NCBI GenBank assembly: GCA_013339895.1
Contig: JABACO010000019.1
Coordinates: 5,174,591-5,238,590 of the forward strand
Source of the DNA: Ephydatia muelleri
Taxonomy: Eukaryota; Porifera; Demospongiae; Spongillida; Spongillidae
DNA length: 64,000 nt
Direction: 5' to 3'
The first letter of the stretch is position 1; every line of letters starts with the position of its first letter. The notes under the pieces were generated by a model. The model ran no database searches. It was not told the origin of the DNA and saw only the letters and a list, made by a program, of their open reading frames with translations. Position numbers and translations under genes: made by a program. Positions 45,846 through 56,185 of the stretch are shown here, piece by piece.

Positions 45846-48800
45846 CACAATTAACATGCGAATCATAACAGTTCAAGGTAAAAGTATTGCACACTGCAGA
45901 CACCTCAGTGCCTAGGCCTCAGCAGCACACCTGGGGAGACAGGTTGGTTAGACTAACCTCAGCTGCCATAGTTACTAGCCAGCTGCCATACATTGTCTTG
46001 TGGGTAAACATGCCCACAATGCCCATTCTTTTTTTCCTGGCATTGGATAATAGCCCTGGAATCCATAAAATGGGTCCAGAATGATTAAATAAGGGTGTGA
46101 ATAAATTAAGGGGAGGGAGGGAGCTGAAAGTATTGCAATGGTTGTGGAAGGGTGTGACCCTCTTGTCATATGACCAGCTTTAGATAAACCATGTGATTTT
46201 CTTCTGCATGCAGGTCATCAGAATAAAAAGGCATTCCATTGAGAATCCCTTCAATTTATGACTGTGACCAGAAAATATCGATTTACATATCTTGTTCACT
46301 GTGGTACCTTTATCATACAACAGCATTAGAAGCTTCTACCATTTCAGTATACACTGCCCTCAGAGATGCGACTAACTGTTTGGCACAACAAAAGCCCTTT
46401 CTCCTTCCTCAGCAATCTGCTTGACCAAGCATAACATCGACAGGAAGTATCGGAGAGCACCCAGAAGTGATATGAAAGGGACTGGTGGACTTGTGAATTG
46501 CAACAGAGCCGGTTCTGGTTTTCTGGTATCATTTTTGATAGAGTACCTTCCAGTGTGCGCTTCACTTGGCTATTTCCCTCCAGAGCTCTGCCTTCAACTC
46601 TAAGCGACGGTCCACAGTCAATAATGGCTTTATGAGCTGTTGGAAAATCAGCACAGACGAAACGGTCAACTGTATGGTTCCCATGGTTCCCAATTCATGT
46701 TCCAATATAAATGAGCTGAACAGCACAGGTATGCGCACCTTTGCTAAGTGACTCAAGCACCACTCCATTCGCTCCAGCAGCTTGAATTAATTAACTGGTT
46801 GATTGTTCCTTTGCACGCAGGAGGTGGGCAGCCATTTAGAATCACTGACAAGGCAGCACCAAAGTCTTGCAACACTAATCTACTCTTATTCTCTCTGCAG
46901 TACAATTCACGAAAATAAGCTGTTCATTTCATGAAACAACCATCTGTTGATTGCCGCAATGAATGCAGACGTTGACATACAATTCCTTCTTCCTGGACAG
47001 CTCACCTCCTACACTTTAGACTGACCAATGGACATTCATGTTTTCAGTGACCTCTTTTCCACAGACAAAACAGTTATTTCTTTTCCTAGTGTCTTGCGAA
47101 CCTTCTCTTGGATCCTTTCAAAAGCTCTAGTCAAACTTCCGTGCCATCCGTTTCAACATGAACGTAAGGAATTCAACTTCAGCCTTGTCTTCCTTTGAGC
47201 GAATGGCATTTATTTTCAGCACTACCACCTACACATGATGCCTCTTCAACAGCCATGGAGTCTTCTATTGCTTTGTCCAACGTGGTTGGACGACCTTTCG
47301 AAATAACCTGACGTGCAATGGAAGGACTAAGTCCAGCCAAGAATGTTTTTAACAACACTGTTGGGCCCAAATCCTCCTCAGGATAGCTTCTTTGAACACC
47401 TTGCGCAGCTGTGAATTTTAATCTACTACATGTTCCTTGTCATCATTGCTGTGGGAATTAAAATACCTTGCTGTTGCCTCAGGATTTTTCCTTAGCCCCC
47501 CCCTTCTTTTCAAGAGCTTTGTTCAACGTCTTTTCATTGTGGCTAAGGTTATGCAAGAGTCGACCAAGTAGAAACCTATTCCAAGCGTGCTGAAATCTTC
47601 AGCCAAAATAATTTCTAATGCCATCCCACTTCTGACACCAATGTTACAAAGGTAAACACCATTCGAATCTCTTAAGAATGGGTCTTGAATAATAAATGCA
47701 CTAAAGCAAACAACAGATACACGCATGGAAAGTACATAATAACCACTTCAGTTATACACATGTACACTGAGCTGTGATGTTGTCAGCCCCTCTGAGCAGG
47801 GCCACACCCAACTCTTACGTAATGACCACTTCTGTTACACACACGTACACAGCCACACACACCTCCCTCACCGAGCAGTGATATTGTCAGCCCCTCTGAG
47901 CAGGGCCACACCCAACTCTTTGCTGTACCAACAGAGGGTGGGGATGCGACCATTGTTGTAGAGCCCCGCCCCCTGGATGATATCCTGATCAGAGATGGAT
48001 GCAGGCATGATCAGTTCTTCAGGATAGGTGGGGCACACATCAGGATCTGAGGGGAAGAGCAGGTGGATGAGAGGTGGGGCACACATCAGGATCTGAGGGG
48101 AAGAGCAGGTGGATGAGAAGTGGGGCACACATCAGGATCTGAGGGGAAGAGTAGGTGGATGAGGGGTGGGGCACACATCAGGATCTGAGGGGAAGAGCAG
48201 GTGGATGAGAAGTGGGACACATCAGGGTCTGAGGAGGTGGATGAGGGGTGGGGCACACATCAGGATCTGAGGGGAAGAGCAGGTGGATGGTGGGTGGGGC
48301 ACACATCAGGATCTGAGGGGAAGAGCAGGTGGATGAGAGGTGGGGCACACATCAGGATCTGAGGGGAAGAGTAGGTGGATGAGGGGTGGGGCACACATCA
48401 GGGTCTGAGGGGAAGAGCAGGTGGATGAGAGGTGGGGCACACATCAGGATCTGAGGGGAAGAGCAGGTGGATGAGAGGTGGGGCACACATCAGGATCTGA
48501 GGGGAAGAGCAGGTGGATGAGAGGTGGGGCACACATCAAGATCTGAGGGGAAGAGTAGGTGGATGAGAGGTGGGGCACACATCAGGGTCTGAGCAGGTGG
48601 ATGAGAGGTGGGGCACACATCAGGGTCTGAGGGGAAGAGCAGGTGGATGAGAGGTGGGGCACACATCAGGATCTGAGGGGAAGAGCAGGTGGATGAGAGG
48701 TGGGGCACACATCAGGGTCTGAGGGGAAGAGCAGGTGGATGAGGGGTGGGGCACACATCAGGATCTGAGGGGGAGAGCAGGTGGATGAGAGGTGGGACAC

Positions 48801-50549
48801 ACATCAGGATCTGAGGGGAAGAGCAGGTGGATGAGAGGTGGGGCACACATCAGGATCTGAGGGGAAGAGCAGGTGGATGAGAGGTGGGGCACACATCAGG
48901 ATCTGAGGGGGAGAGCAGGTGGATGAGGGGTGGGGCACACATCAGGATCTGAGGGGAAGAGCAGGTGGATGAGAGGTGGGGCACACATCAGGGTCTGAGG
49001 GGAAGAGCAGGTGGATGAGGGGTGGGGCACACATCAGGATCTGAGGGGGGAGAGCAGGTGGATGAGAGGTGGGACACACATCAGGATCTGAGGGGAAGAG
49101 CAGGTGGATGAGAGGTGGGGCACACATCAGGGTCTGAGGGGAAGAGCAGGTGGATGAGGGGTGGGGCACACATCAGGATCTGAGGGGGAGAGCAGGTGGA
49201 TGAGAGGTGGGGCACACATCAGGATCTGAGGGGAAGAGCAGGTGGATGAGAGGTGAGGATGTGAGAGTAAAGGTGTGGTATAGGTGAGAGGTGAGGATGT
49301 GAGAGTGAAGGTGTGGGAGAGATAGGTGAGGATGTGGGGACTGAAGGCAAGAGAAGGATTAATAATTATTATAATATAATGTGTGGGGTATGGGGTGAGA
49401 GGTGTGGTTTGAGGGATGAGGGAGTGATGTAACAGGGAATGGGGATGAGGACGTAAGATGATTGCTCCTTACGTACTGTCTTTGAATGGTGTTCTGACAG
49501 CCCAGCAGTTTGAGTCGCACAAGCCCCATCTGGTAATCTCATCTACAAGGTGGAGAGAGAGGTGGAGGGAGGGGGAATTTATTAGCAATAAAATGTCATA
49601 ATGATGTCATTGGCTGCTTCAATTATGGATAGAAGTATCAAATTAAGTTTAAGGGCTTTTCACCTATTGATTGTTTACAATGTTAAATGTGATCATCTAC
49701 ATATTTTGTACCATAATATACCCCCCCCCCCCTCAATTTCAATAGCTGATAGTTCTAAATCTATCAATCTATCACAAATGAATAAAAAACTCACCACACC
49801 CGTTGTTTGTAATGAGTATACCCGATTCATATCAATATAAACAAAAGGTACAATCATGCCAGGGATTCATGCTTAATTAAAAATCATAATGAAGTGCCCC
49901 AAATATGAAATCTGTGACAATAATTCATAAACAAAAATGGCTGCAATGTTTGGCTAGTCACTGAAGTGGTATCAATTTTAATAAATTGAATATGGGCGGT
50001 CACTTAGTCTTGATTTACTACGAGGATACTCAACACATTGAATAGAACAATAATACAATTTCTTGTTATCCATCCATAATTATAATTCTATTAAAAGCAA
50101 TTTTCCCTGATGGAGGGACTGAATAATCTAAGCAGAAGCTTTTATAAATACACCTAATCAAAACTCACAGATAAAATCTATTACCCATTTGAAAAGTATG
50201 CCCAAAACAAACAAACAAATAACTCTACTTAAATCCGCATGGTATATTCCATATTTTGCCCTCAGTACAATGTAAAATGGTAAAAAAAAAAAAAGTGTTC
50301 CATTTATGCAACAGTGTTCTATTTTGCATATGCTGGTAACGTATTTATCATAAAAGCCAAAACACTTTTTCCTCCCATCAACTACCCACAAATTTCATTT
50401 AGATTTCCCTCAACACCAAGTTACGAATTACTCTACTTGCTTGAAAGTTTGAAGAAATTTGGTAAAGTAGTGCTGTTTGGAAAGGTAGGATACACCATCT
50501 TGATAGCTGAGCGATACTGATATGCGAAGCTCAATGCCTGAAAGAGTGA

Positions 50550-50600
<51 letters not shown>

Positions 50601-51060
50601 ATGCATGCGGGAGAGAGTACACTGTTAGGTACACACATAACACACACACAACCACACACACACAACACAACCACATACACAACAACACATACACAACCAC
50701 ACATATACAATCACACATACACAAACACACATACACAACAACACATACACAGCCCCACACACAAGCATACACACTTACACACACATACTTACACACACAA
50801 CCACACACACATACATAACCACATACACACATACACACACAGGTGATATCACACATCACTGGCATCACACACAAAATGCATCGCCCACAGGATTGTACCT
50901 TCTCTGTGAGAAAACATTTCTCAATCACGTCCTTGAGTCTGTCAGAGTCATATGTGTTCTGAGAGTGGATGAAGAGTCTCATGGAGTGGAAGTTTTTACA
51001 AAGGACCAGCAGTCCATCGCTCAGTTTGATTTCTAACTCCCCGATGGTGAAGGCTGGTAT
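37360..51060 (-). CDS. Myotubularin-related pseudophosphatase with C-terminal PH domain
   Basis: Minus-strand exons, 5' to 3': 51060-50899, 50537-50437, 49529-49477, 48046-47872, 45623-45483, 44463-44413, 41293-41137, 40460-40401, 40142-40017, 39853-39803, 39561-39490, 39284-39157, 38787-38715, 38371-38309, 38230-38143, 38076-37999, 37876-37802, 37735-37656, 37566-37360 (stop). Splice phases agree throughout. Domains: PH-GRAM second half (LEIKLSDGLLVLCKNF, then CPTYPEELIMPASIS, GRIPTLCW); phosphatase-like domain (SNVLVCYESGWDRTTQ, DPYYRTMDGFQVLVQKEW, SAFEFNEQFLM, RTGTFLANCQKER, NLWLLIAMK); a coiled-coil-like stretch; then a PH domain (TWLRRWFVLDFVRECLVYFE, ending SLHLALKKVH). In active members the loop is HCSDGWDR; here the Cys position is Tyr, although WDR is kept, so catalysis should be lost. 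A C-terminal PH domain is typical of MTMR5/13 (SBF) proteins, which are also inactive and scaffold active myotubularins. The DENN domains of SBF proteins were not seen, and the first half of GRAM is unlocated. Confidence 0.9.
39372..39461. repeat. (CA)n microsatellite
   Basis: CA repeat with periodic TA interruptions (cacatacacacaca), in the intron between exons 39284 and 39490 of the myotubularin-like gene. A smaller one lies at 38598-38690 and a (TG)n at 40686-40762. Confidence 0.9.
40992..41087. repeat. (CA)n microsatellite
   Basis: About 45 pure CA units, 50 bp on the 3' side of the exon 41293-41137 that carries the phosphatase loop. Confidence 0.94.
42150..42345. repeat. Short tandem array, aatcaagtgtagtgat units
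   Basis: Alternating units aatcaagtgtagtgatc and aatcaagtgtagtgataattta, about nine copies, inside the 3.1-kb intron between exons 44413 and 41293. Confidence 0.88.
42388..42557. repeat. 31-bp minisatellite, five copies
   Basis: Units with core gacattacacaacatccac then atgagcaggggg repeat about five times. Same large intron of the myotubularin-like gene. Confidence 0.92.
42766..43560. repeat. Direct segmental duplication
   Basis: The stretch 42766-42972 recurs at 43309-43558, sharing a long block around ccattgtggtcccatggctc with only indels of 12-45 bp. Sequence further 3' is also partly duplicated: the atttcaaattt and ccttcttga blocks near 43130-43270 recur near 43770-43855. Each copy abuts a dinucleotide tract. 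It is intronic. Confidence 0.85.
43574..43677. repeat. (TG)n microsatellite
   Basis: TG repeat with regular TA interruptions every 16 bp or so, then a pure run, in the myotubularin-like gene's large intron. Confidence 0.92.
44765..44936. repeat. Pyrimidine array, ccctcccctctac units
   Basis: About a dozen units of 13-15 bp, all pyrimidine plus one purine. It lies between exons 45483 and 44463. Confidence 0.88.
45017..45180. repeat. 36-bp minisatellite
   Basis: Four to five units of ggtggtgttgatggtgtgag followed by gatgggagtggaggt. Same intron as the pyrimidine array at 44.8 kb. Confidence 0.9.
45628..45845. repeat. Mixed (TG)n, (CA)n and CT-containing array
   Basis: A short TG run is followed by CA runs containing ctctctct and tgcacacacaca modules and a final pure CA run. 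It starts five bases upstream (minus-strand sense) of the myotubularin-like exon at 45623. Confidence 0.9.
46340..47642 (-). mobile_element. Ty3/Gypsy gag-protease remnant with tRNA-Leu primer site
   Basis: Minus strand, 5' to 3': a primer-binding site at 47640-47623; a gag piece at 47430-47179 (TVLLKTFLAGLSPSIARQV, then TTLDKAIEDSMAVEEA); a possible zinc knuckle near 47080 (NNCFVCGKE); and a degraded part near 46650 (DFPTAHKAIIDCGPS) that resembles the protease region. Stops and frameshifts interrupt it, and most of pol is missing. It sits in the intron between myotubularin-like exons 47872 and 45623 in the same orientation as the gene. Confidence 0.65.
47623..47640 (-). other. Retroelement primer-binding site, tRNA-Leu type
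   Basis: The minus strand reads tggtgtcagaagtgggat, the complement of the 3' end of an animal tRNA-Leu including CCA. The adjoining tgtaaca on the minus strand just upstream would be the 3' end of the 5' LTR. The LTR is then expected at 47642 upward, but its outer end is not resolved. Confidence 0.65.
47731..47920. repeat. Tandem duplication including the end of an exon
   Basis: 47731-47816 and 47817-47920 are two copies of one unit (the second carries an extra 19 bp). The second includes the last 49 bp of myotubularin-like exon 48046-47872 and its donor; the first is a partial decoy copy within the intron, differing by a few substitutions (gtgatgttgtc versus gtgatattgtc). Confidence 0.88.
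48047..49255. repeat. 46-bp minisatellite carrying a splice acceptor in each unit
   Basis: About 26 copies of a 46-bp unit, with variants of 30-47 bp. On the minus strand every unit contains the pyrimidine tract and acceptor ctgctcttcccctcag followed by atcctgatgtgtgcccc, which is the beginning of the genuine exon at 48046. It fills nearly all of the intron between exons 49477 and 48046. After 49255 short gaggatgtgagagt repeats continue to 49340. Confidence 0.95.
49560..50430. other. Intron of the myotubularin-like gene, AT-rich
   Basis: Between exons 50437 and 49529. Contains a C-run at 49721-49731 and an A-run at 50283-50294. No further exon is needed for phase and none is seen. Confidence 0.5.
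50553..50845. repeat. (TG)n followed by irregular CA array
   Basis: A pure TG run (50553-50599) and a CA-rich array with acaacacata and catacacaac modules fill most of the intron between exons 50899 and 50537. Confidence 0.9.
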
Positions 51061-51121
51061 CTTGCGTAGCAAAAGAATAGTGGGAAGAGGAATGTCAATA
51101 GTCCAAGCATAGTACTCTGGA

Positions 51122-51990
51122 GATAGGTGGAGAGGATAGGGAAGGGGAAGGGAGGAGGAGGAAGGAGGGGGAGGGGAGGAGGAAGGGGAAGGGGAGAAGG
51201 GGGAGGGGAGAGAAGGGAAGGGAGGAGGAAGGGGAAGGGGAGGAGGAAGGGGAAGGGGAGGAGAAGGGGAAGGGGAGAGGAGGAAGGGAAGGGGAGGAGG
51301 AAGGGGAAGGGGAGGAGGAAGGGGAAGGGAGGAGGAGGAAGGGGAAGGGAGGAGGAAGGGGAAGGGGAGGAGGAAGGGGAAGGGGAGGAGGAAGGGGAAG
51401 GGGAGGAGGAAGGGGAAGGGGAGGAGGAAGGGGAGGGGGAGGAGGAAGGGGAGGGGGAGGAGGAAGGGGAAGGGGAGGAGGAAGGGGAAGGGGAGGAGGA
51501 AGGGGAAGGGGAGGAGGAAGGGGAAGGGGAGGAGGAAGGGGAAGGGGAGGAGGAAGGGGAAGGGGGAGGAGAAGGGGAAGGGGAGGAGGAAGGGAAGGGG
51601 AGGAGGAAGGGGAAGGGGAGGAGGAAGGGGAAGGGGAGGAGGAAGGGGAAGGGGAGGAAGAAGGGGAAGGGAGGAGAGGAGGAAGAAAGGAGGAGGAAGA
51701 AAGGGAGGAGGAAGAAAGGGAAGGAGGAAGAAAGGGGAGGAGGAAGAAAGGGGAGGAGGAAGAAAGGGAAGGAGGAAGAAAGGGGAGAAGGAGAGAAGGG
51801 GAGGAGGAAGAAAGGAAGGAGGAAGAAAGGGGAGAAGGGAGAAAGGGGAGGAGGAAGAAAGGGAAGGAGGAAGAAAGGGGAGAAGGGAGAAAGGAGAGGA
51901 GGAAGGTAAAGGATGTGAGTGGGGAGGGAGATGGAAAGAAGGGAAAGAGGAGGGAGGGAAGAGGGGAAGGGAAGGAGCAGGGAATGGAGA
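51122..51990. repeat. Polypurine array, 18-bp gaggaggaaggggaaggg units
   Basis: About 860 bp in which the plus strand is almost wholly A and G. The core unit repeats some 25 times, and the last third switches to aagaaaggg units. Arg/Glu/Gly-rich (plus) and Ser/Pro-rich (minus) open frames are artefacts. It lies just 5' (minus-strand sense) of exon 51060. Confidence 0.95.
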
Positions 51991-52278
51991 AGACAGCAGT
52001 AAATATTATGAACGTTCACATTATGTCATTTATCTATTTGGGCTGAATTCTGCACATGCATTAAAAATTAAAAATCTGAAAGAAATAATGAACCGTAAGT
52101 TAACAAGAAAAGCAAAATCATTATCAATAAATGGGTTTGAATTTCGTAAAAGACTAATTCATCGCCTGTGATAGCAATACCCCTTTCAAAAATATTTTTC
52201 ATTCCCATCTGTTCAATTGCTCAAACAGCATGATCTCAAATTACAATCCACACAACCCTATTCAACTTCATGACTTAC

Positions 52279-53134
52279 GGGATCCATGGCTCATGACATC
52301 ATGCCGACGAGAGCCTTTAGGGGACCAGGTGTTCGAGACCTTGCGACCAGCCCCCTGAGGTGAATGAAATCCACTCCCTCTCCCCCTCACCCCTCCACTC
52401 CCACCCATACCAGACGCACGAGGTCGCAAGGTGCTGAATCTGGAAATCTCAGGTGGTCTATCGGGTCCCTTCGGGGAGGAAGGAGGGGCCAAATAGCGAG
52501 GGTGTGTGTCAGTGCATTCCGAGGACGTCGTGGACAGGGCGTCGACAGATGGCCTATGGGGGCGGGGCAGAGCAGGGGAAGGATCTAAGGGGGCAGTGGA
52601 GAGGGTATCCACGGACGATCCAAATGAACTCGCATGAGGGAGGAGAGGGGCTACCAGAAGTGGGCGTAACGTCCCTGAGGCTGATCGGAAGCGTAGCGTC
52701 ACTGACGAGCAAGTCCCGCACGTCGTCGAATGTATATCCATCCGCATCGAGACCGCGTAATTGCAGGGAGGCATTGGGGGAAGATGTACTTGAATCACTC
52801 ATGGGACTCTCCTCTGAGCACGACCAATTGATGGGAGGGTTTTGTATTTAGCGGAGGCACGTTTCTTCCTGGGTGGGGGCACAGGAGGAGAAGGAGGGAG
52901 GGGCTTGGGTGGGGAAATGGCAGAGACAAGAGTTTCGGATGAAGCTGGGGAGGAGGAACAGCCTTCGAATGAAGTTGTGGAAGAATTTGTTTCCAATCTG
53001 AATAGAGCTGGGGAGGAGGAATGGGTTTTCAAGGGGGCTGGGGAGGAGGAATGGGTTTTCAAGGGGCTGAGGAGTAGGAATTGGCTTTGACTGGTGCTGA
53101 AAAGGATTTGTAGCACCATGTGGGGGTTTGGCAA
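52279..53134 (-). CDS. Candidate Ser/Pro-rich exons upstream of the GRAM exon
   Basis: Three open stretches on the minus strand: 53134-52799 (ends PPPRKKRASAKYKTLPSIG), about 52827-52660 (SPMSDSSTSSPNASLQLRG, then DGYTFDDVRDLLVSDATLP), and about 52640-52279 (SVDTLSTAPLDPSP, HRPSVDALSTTSSE), which ends at a consensus donor GTAAGT. Codon-level texture looks coding, but the joins are not settled: the second and third would need a very small intron or a frameshift around 52640. Probably a disordered linker continuous with the long open frame at 53.2-56.2 kb. Confidence 0.5.
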
Positions 53135-53184
53135 TAGACGGTTCTAGGTGGGCTCCAGATGGGATGGACAGAGGAGGAGTGGAG

Positions 53185-56100
53185 TCAAAGTTTTCTTGGC
53201 CCGGGTAGATGCAAGCTTTCGGATGGCGACGGAGAAGATGGGATGTCTGCCAATTGGGATGGGGAGGAGGGTTCGGCTGACAATGTTAGGGAGGAGGTGG
53301 GACTAGCATGTGGGCCTGGGGATGAGACATCTTCTGCTGGGCCTGGGGAGGAGGTGAGCTCACTTGGGGGATCGAGGGTAAGATTTTCCAACGGACGTGG
53401 AAGTGAAAGGACTGCTCCAGACAGTGGCAGTTCAGCTGCCAAATACATGATGGAACTCTCAGTGCCCAGTGATGGTCCATTGTCTGTGTCCAGTGATAGT
53501 CCATGGTCTGTGTCCAGTGATGGTCCATTGTCTGTGTCCAGTGATAGTCCATGGTCTGTGTCCAGTGATGGTCCATGGTCTGTGTCCAGTGATGGTCCAT
53601 GGTCTGTGTCCAGTGATGGTCCATGGTCTGTGTCCAGTGATGGTCCATGGTCTGTGTCCAGTGATGGTCCATGGTCTGTGTCCAGTGATGGTCCATGGTC
53701 TGTGTCCAGTGATGGTCCATGGTCTGTGTCCAGTGATGGTCCATGGTCTGTGTCCAGTGATGGTCCATGGTCTGTGTCCAGTGATGGTCCATGGTCTGTG
53801 TCCAGTGATGGTCCATAGTCCAGTGATGGTCCATGGTCTGTGTCCAGTGATGGTCCATGGCCTGTGTCCAGTGATGGTCCATGGTCTGTGTCCAGTGATG
53901 GTCCATGGTCTGTGTCCAGTGATGGTCCATGGCCTGTGTCCAGTGATGGTCCATGTGATGGTCCATGGTCTGTGTCCAGTGATGGTCCATGGTCTGTGTC
54001 CAGTGATGGTCCATGGCCTGTGTCCAGTTGTGTTACTTCTGTGCTCACAGTCAATGATATGGAAATGCAAGGCTCCATGTCACCACTCTGTGTGTTTTCA
54101 GCGGCCAATGAAGGAGGTGGGGTGCAGTCCCCAGCCAGTGAAGGAGCTGGAGAGTGGTTCTCTGTGGCAAGAAAGGTGTGTTCTTCCACTACTGAAGAGG
54201 CACCATGAAGCAAGGTGTGTTCTTCCACTACTGAAGAGGCACCATGAAGCAAGGTGTGTTCTTCCACTACTGAAGAGGCACCATGAAGCAAGGTGTGTTC
54301 TGCCACTACTGAAGAGGCACCATGAAGCAAGGTGTGTTCTGCTGCTATAAGAGGTGTTTCTGCACTCTGCAGAGGACGAGGCAAAGTGTTGGGAGAGGAT
54401 GGGGAGGAGGCGGCCACCTCAGTCACCACACTAGCCTGGACAAGCGAACCATTTTCTGACAACATCATTGATTCAGACGGAATGCCAGGCGGCTCACCCA
54501 GAGGTATGCCACGACAGTGGGGTGTGGTTTTCACATCTTGACACTTCACGCAGGGTGCAGAGTCTGAAGCCACAGAGTGAGCAGGTGACCCTTCTTCCCA
54601 GATCACAGGTGAGGTAGGCCTCGTGACCTCTCCTTTCATTGGCAGAGGTGACAAGGGGGAAACTGGCAAGGACGAGAGCGGGGATGACATACTGAAGGGC
54701 TGGTGTGTCTGTTTGCTCTGCAGGAGGCCTGGCTGCAACACGGGTTTCGGTTTGGTGGGTGGCTTGGAGGGAACAGTTCTGACCTGGGACCTGGCATCTG
54801 TGCCCTGATCACCACCATTGCTCTGTTTACTAGGAGTGGGCTTGGTAATGGCACGAGACTGCAGGGCATCTGGTTGTGGGATAGCATGAATATTGAGAGC
54901 ACTGTTGCTGGGCACAGCTGCTTGAACCTCCTGTACACCTGCTGGGACCTCCTGCTGACCTTGTACACCTGCTGGGACCTCCTGCTGACCTTGTACACCT
55001 GCTGGGACCTCCTGTTGACCTTGTACACCTGCTGGGACCTCCTGTTGACCTTGTACACCTGCTGGGACCTCCTGCTGACCTTGTACACCTGCTGGGACCT
55101 CCTGTTGACCTTGTACACCTGCTGGGACCTCCTGTTGACCTTGTACACTTGCTGTGACCTTTGGTTGATTTTGTAAACCTTCTGGGATCTCCTGTTGACC
55201 TTGTACACTTGCTGGAACCTCCTGTTGACCTTGTGCAGCTGTAAGGACCTCTAGTTGAACTGGGACAGCTGCTGGGCCTTCTTGTTGCAGGGGAACATCA
55301 GTGCTGTGTTCTTCTGAGGTTTCAATAATCGTTACTTGTGCACTTCCATGGGCAGGGTTGGTTTTGAGGTCAGCAGTGTGCAGTAGCATGCCCTCATCCT
55401 CTACGTGACCAGTCTGCAGAGCTGGTTCGCCAGGCTGAAAAGACGCGACTGGGCTTCCCCGCTGACTAGCTGGTTTGTCATGATCAGCATCCATCAGTTG
55501 GTCATCCGTGTCTGAATCGGACTCTAATTGCAAAGCTACTCCTTTCCTTCTATACCACTCTCCTTTTCCCAATTGATGCCTCCTTAACGAGCTAGGCATT
55601 TCAAACGACTTTTCAAAATCCACTGGCTTCTCAACTTCCAGTGCATTGTCCGCCAGATGAGCAGTGTGTCCGGCTATGTCCTCGCCCCCTCCTCTGTCGG
55701 TGATGTCAGCTAACTCCGTTCCATTCGCCACAGTTGGTGCTCCATGGGTCTGGGGACCACCCTTGGTAACGCTACCCACAGCAGTCACACGGTTCTTGGA
55801 GTTGGAGAGCGGGTGCCCATGCCCATCCTGATGACCGACGGAGACAGCCGTTGCCACCGAACCGGCCGCCCTGCTATGATTAGGAGAGCCACAAGGACTG
55901 GTGTTTGAGGAGGCCACATCAGATCCTACAGACACAGAGTCGAAACTGACAGCGTCGTCATAAAACAGGGCGCCATTCCTTTTAGGCTGGGAGTTGTCGA
56001 CTGGATCCTGGGTCTTCCTGGGAACCTTTTTGGGCGTGGCGCCGCCAATCCTCTTAGCAATAATAGCCCTGGCGGAAGATGGGCCTGGGGAGGTGTTGGC

Positions 56101-56185
56101 TGCGCGTTTCGTCCCTCTGTATATGTACCGAACTGAATTCTGGAAACGATTGAATCTGCCAAATAGAGAGTGTTTGGAAGAAATA
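53185..56185 (-). CDS. Long disordered coding exon built from three tandem-repeat blocks
   Basis: A single minus-strand frame stays open for about 1000 codons from an acceptor near 56185 to a stop at 53185. The N-terminal part reads HSLFGRFNRFQNSVRY, then TKRAANTSPGPSSARAIIA and a basic and Ser-rich stretch. Downstream come EKSFEMPSSLRRHQLGKGEW and a region rich in Gln, Pro, Ser and Thr. It contains repeats of about 10 aa (VQGQQEVPAG), 13 aa (EEHTLLHGASSVV) and 8 aa (SLDTDHGP). Unique parts keep a coding texture and the frame survives all three arrays, whose units are multiples of three, which supports real coding. No folded domain is recognised. Orientation and position make it a likely N-terminal region of the myotubularin-like transcript, but a separate gene is possible. 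The real 3' end may be a donor near 53364 instead of the stop. Confidence 0.65.
53463..54029. repeat. 24-bp coding minisatellite, about 23 copies
   Basis: Unit tggtccatggtctgtgtcca plus gtga, encoding SLDTDHGP on the minus strand. One unit is truncated to 15 bp (SLDYGP join) and one contains a 9-bp internal duplication; both preserve the frame. Confidence 0.96.
54168..54345. repeat. 39-bp coding minisatellite, about 4.5 copies
   Basis: Encodes EEHTLLHGASSVV on the minus strand in frame with the surrounding open frame. Confidence 0.93.
54925..55225. repeat. 30-bp coding minisatellite, about 10 copies
   Basis: Unit ttgtacacctgctgggacct plus cctgctgacc, encoding VQGQQEVPAG on the minus strand. 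Outer copies are diverged (PASVQGQQEIPEGLQNQ), inner ones near identical, as expected for growth from the middle. Confidence 0.95.

Noticed and set aside
51033-52019. 328-codon Ser/Pro-rich frame and the 260-codon Gly/Glu/Arg frame opposite it
   Set aside because: Both are translations of the polypurine array; only the end at 51060-51033 overlaps a real exon.
53469-54350. 293-codon plus-strand frame over the 24-bp array
   Set aside because: It is the antisense shadow of the minus-strand coding repeat; outside the array it has no coding texture.
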